Positions 63,132-64,000 of a stretch of DNA of 64,000 nt are shown here, piece after piece. The DNA is from Bradyrhizobium manausense (GTDB lineage Bacteria; Pseudomonadota; Alphaproteobacteria; Rhizobiales; Xanthobacteraceae): positions 186,001 through 250,000 of the forward strand of contig NZ_JAFCJI010000003.1 in assembly GCF_018131105.1 (NCBI RefSeq), read 5' to 3'. The position numbers and the translations under genes were made by a program. Below the pieces are notes generated by a model. The model was given only the letters and a program-made list of their open reading frames with translations. It was not told the origin of the DNA and searched no databases. The first letter of the stretch is position 1. The number at the start of each line of letters is the position of its first letter.

Positions 63132-64000
63132 CTACGCGCCCTGCTCCACCATCCCCTGCAGCCGCACCAGTTCGGTCTCGATATCGCGCTCCACATCTAC
63201 GGCCCGGATCTCCAGCACGCGATAATCGCGCGCCTCCAACCACGATCGCCGCGACGCGCGATCGGCGGCGATGGTCTCGCCCTCGCCCGGATTCACCAGC
63301 TCGATTGCGATCCGGTGCGGGAACGAGACGAAGTCCGGGATGTGGCGGCCGACCGGGGTCTGGCGCTTGAACCCACCTGCGAAACGGCGGTCGCGCGTCA
63401 GCGCCTGCCAGAGCAGACGCTCGGCGTCGGTCGGGTTGCGGCGCAGCAGGCGCGCCAGGCCGCGTACGGTCGAGCCGCTGTCGGGCACGCCGCCACCCTG
63501 TCCGTGCTCGGCGAGCAGCGCGCGCAAGCGCGTGGCCTGCTCGCCGTCGAGCACGCCGCCCTTGGCCGGGCCCTTGCGCCCTTCGGCGATCGCCATCACC
63601 ACGCCGTGGAGCGTGTGCATGTCCTGCTTGGTCGGCTCCATGCGGCTGAAAATGTTGCGCAGGTTGACCAGCATGGTGTCGCGCTTCTCTGCGGGCCGCA
63701 GGAATTCGACCCGGTCGAGCTCGCGGATGAGGTTGTCGAAGAAGGCCTGCATCTGGTGCTGCGAGGCCCGCTCGGAACGCTCGGGCATGCCGTGCGGCAG
63801 CGCGCCTGAAGTGGCCCGCTTGAACCATTCATAGCCGACCAGCAGCACGGCCTGGGCGAGGTTGAGCGAGGCGAAGCCCGGATTGACCGGGAAGGTGATG
63901 ATGCGGTTGGAGAGCCCGACCTCCTCATTGGTGAGCCCCCAGCGCTCGCGCCCGAACAGGATGCCGGCCTTGCCACCCGTGGCGATGTGCCCGGAAATCT
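63132..64000 (-). CDS. TrmJ-type RNA methyltransferase fused to a DUF559 domain, 5' end cut by window edge
   Basis: The visible 288 residues start inside a SpoU/TrmJ methyltransferase. Motif 2/3 is GILFGRERWGLTNEEV and PVNPGFASLNLAQAV. The TrmJ C-terminal helices (FFDNLIRELDRVEFL, MHTLHGVVMAIAEGRKG) follow. The last ~105 residues are a DUF559 nuclease-like domain: LLRRNPTDAERLLWQAL, FKRQTPVGRHIPDFVSFPHRIAIEL. TrmJ 2'-O-methylates tRNA position 32, and a nuclease-like tail is not part of canonical TrmJ. The start lies beyond 64000. The internal GTG at 63848 is not the start. Confidence 0.85.
   Translation of the reverse strand, partial: ISGHIATGGKAGILFGRERWGLTNEEVGLSNRIITFPVNPGFASLNLAQAVLLVGYEWFKRATSGALPHGMPERSERASQHQMQAFFDNLIRELDRVEFLRPAEKRDTMLVNLRNIFSRMEPTKQDMHTLHGVVMAIAEGRKGPAKGGVLDGEQATRLRALLAEHGQGGGVPDSGSTVRGLARLLRRNPTDAERLLWQALTRDRRFAGGFKRQTPVGRHIPDFVSFPHRIAIELVNPGEGETIAADRASRRSWLEARDYRVLEIRAVDVERDIETELVRLQGMVEQGA

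Overview
The window looks like chromosomal DNA from a Bradyrhizobium-type alphaproteobacterium (Hyphomicrobiales). The evidence is the high-GC coding style, the gene families present (a cox-type molybdenum hydroxylase accessory cluster, pcaBDC, a complete liv branched-chain amino acid transporter, egtBD, an mddA-like methyltransferase, split purS/purQ/purL, a DUF1476 ATP-synthase inhibitor) and several families of intergenic palindromic repeats that I associate with this genus. No rRNA, tRNA, CRISPR array, prophage or insertion sequence was seen. The assignment rests on recognition, not on a database search.

Layout. 1-3.8 kb (minus): coxG, coxS, coxM, a MoxR ATPase (coxD) and a truncated von Willebrand protein (coxE), with no large molybdenum subunit among them. 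3.9-6.6 kb (plus): pcaB, pcaD and pcaC of protocatechuate catabolism. 6.5-7.4 kb: a small membrane protein and a 59-residue Gln/Gly-rich protein with a strong terminator. 7.7-12.9 kb (plus): livH-livM-livG-livF-livJ ending in a terminator. 12.9-16.4 kb: a divergent receiver protein and a MASE4 hybrid histidine kinase. 16.4-19.9 kb: a P1 peptidase, an EF-hand protein, rpe and small proteins.

19.9-24.3 kb (minus) is the most unusual block. It is a compact five-gene run encoding an ExbB/TolQ/MotA-like proton channel, a one-TM periplasmic protein, a two-TM protein, a metallophosphoesterase and a Ser/Thr kinase fused to a universal stress domain. I know of no described system with this composition. 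A NarL-type two-component pair follows on the plus strand. 26.6-38.6 kb is mostly single-gene units: TetR regulator, M20 amidohydrolase, acyl-CoA synthetase, a SecD-P1-only exported protein, a membrane cyclic-nucleotide-binding protein, GST, cytochrome b561, murI, an HpaI aldolase, an orphan E2-type acyltransferase and rpsD with its terminator.

38.7-58.8 kb: threonine aldolase, two tandem paralogous beta-lactamase-fold proteins, a macrodomain protein, then a purine/Fe-S neighbourhood. The purine genes (purL, purQ, purS, purC, purB), grxD and bolA are scattered among egtBD, ltrA, an acyltransferase, a thioesterase, an EamA transporter and corA. 58.8-64 kb: a wHTH-BTAD-alpha/beta-hydrolase fusion, an mddA-like methyltransferase overlapping a quinone-oxidoreductase-like gene, a hotdog-like protein, and a truncated TrmJ-type RNA methyltransferase carrying a C-terminal DUF559 nuclease-like domain.

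Nearly every gene was assigned by reading the translated protein. Starts were moved from the longest frame where a Shine-Dalgarno sequence or family length argued for it, and these choices are stated per entry.
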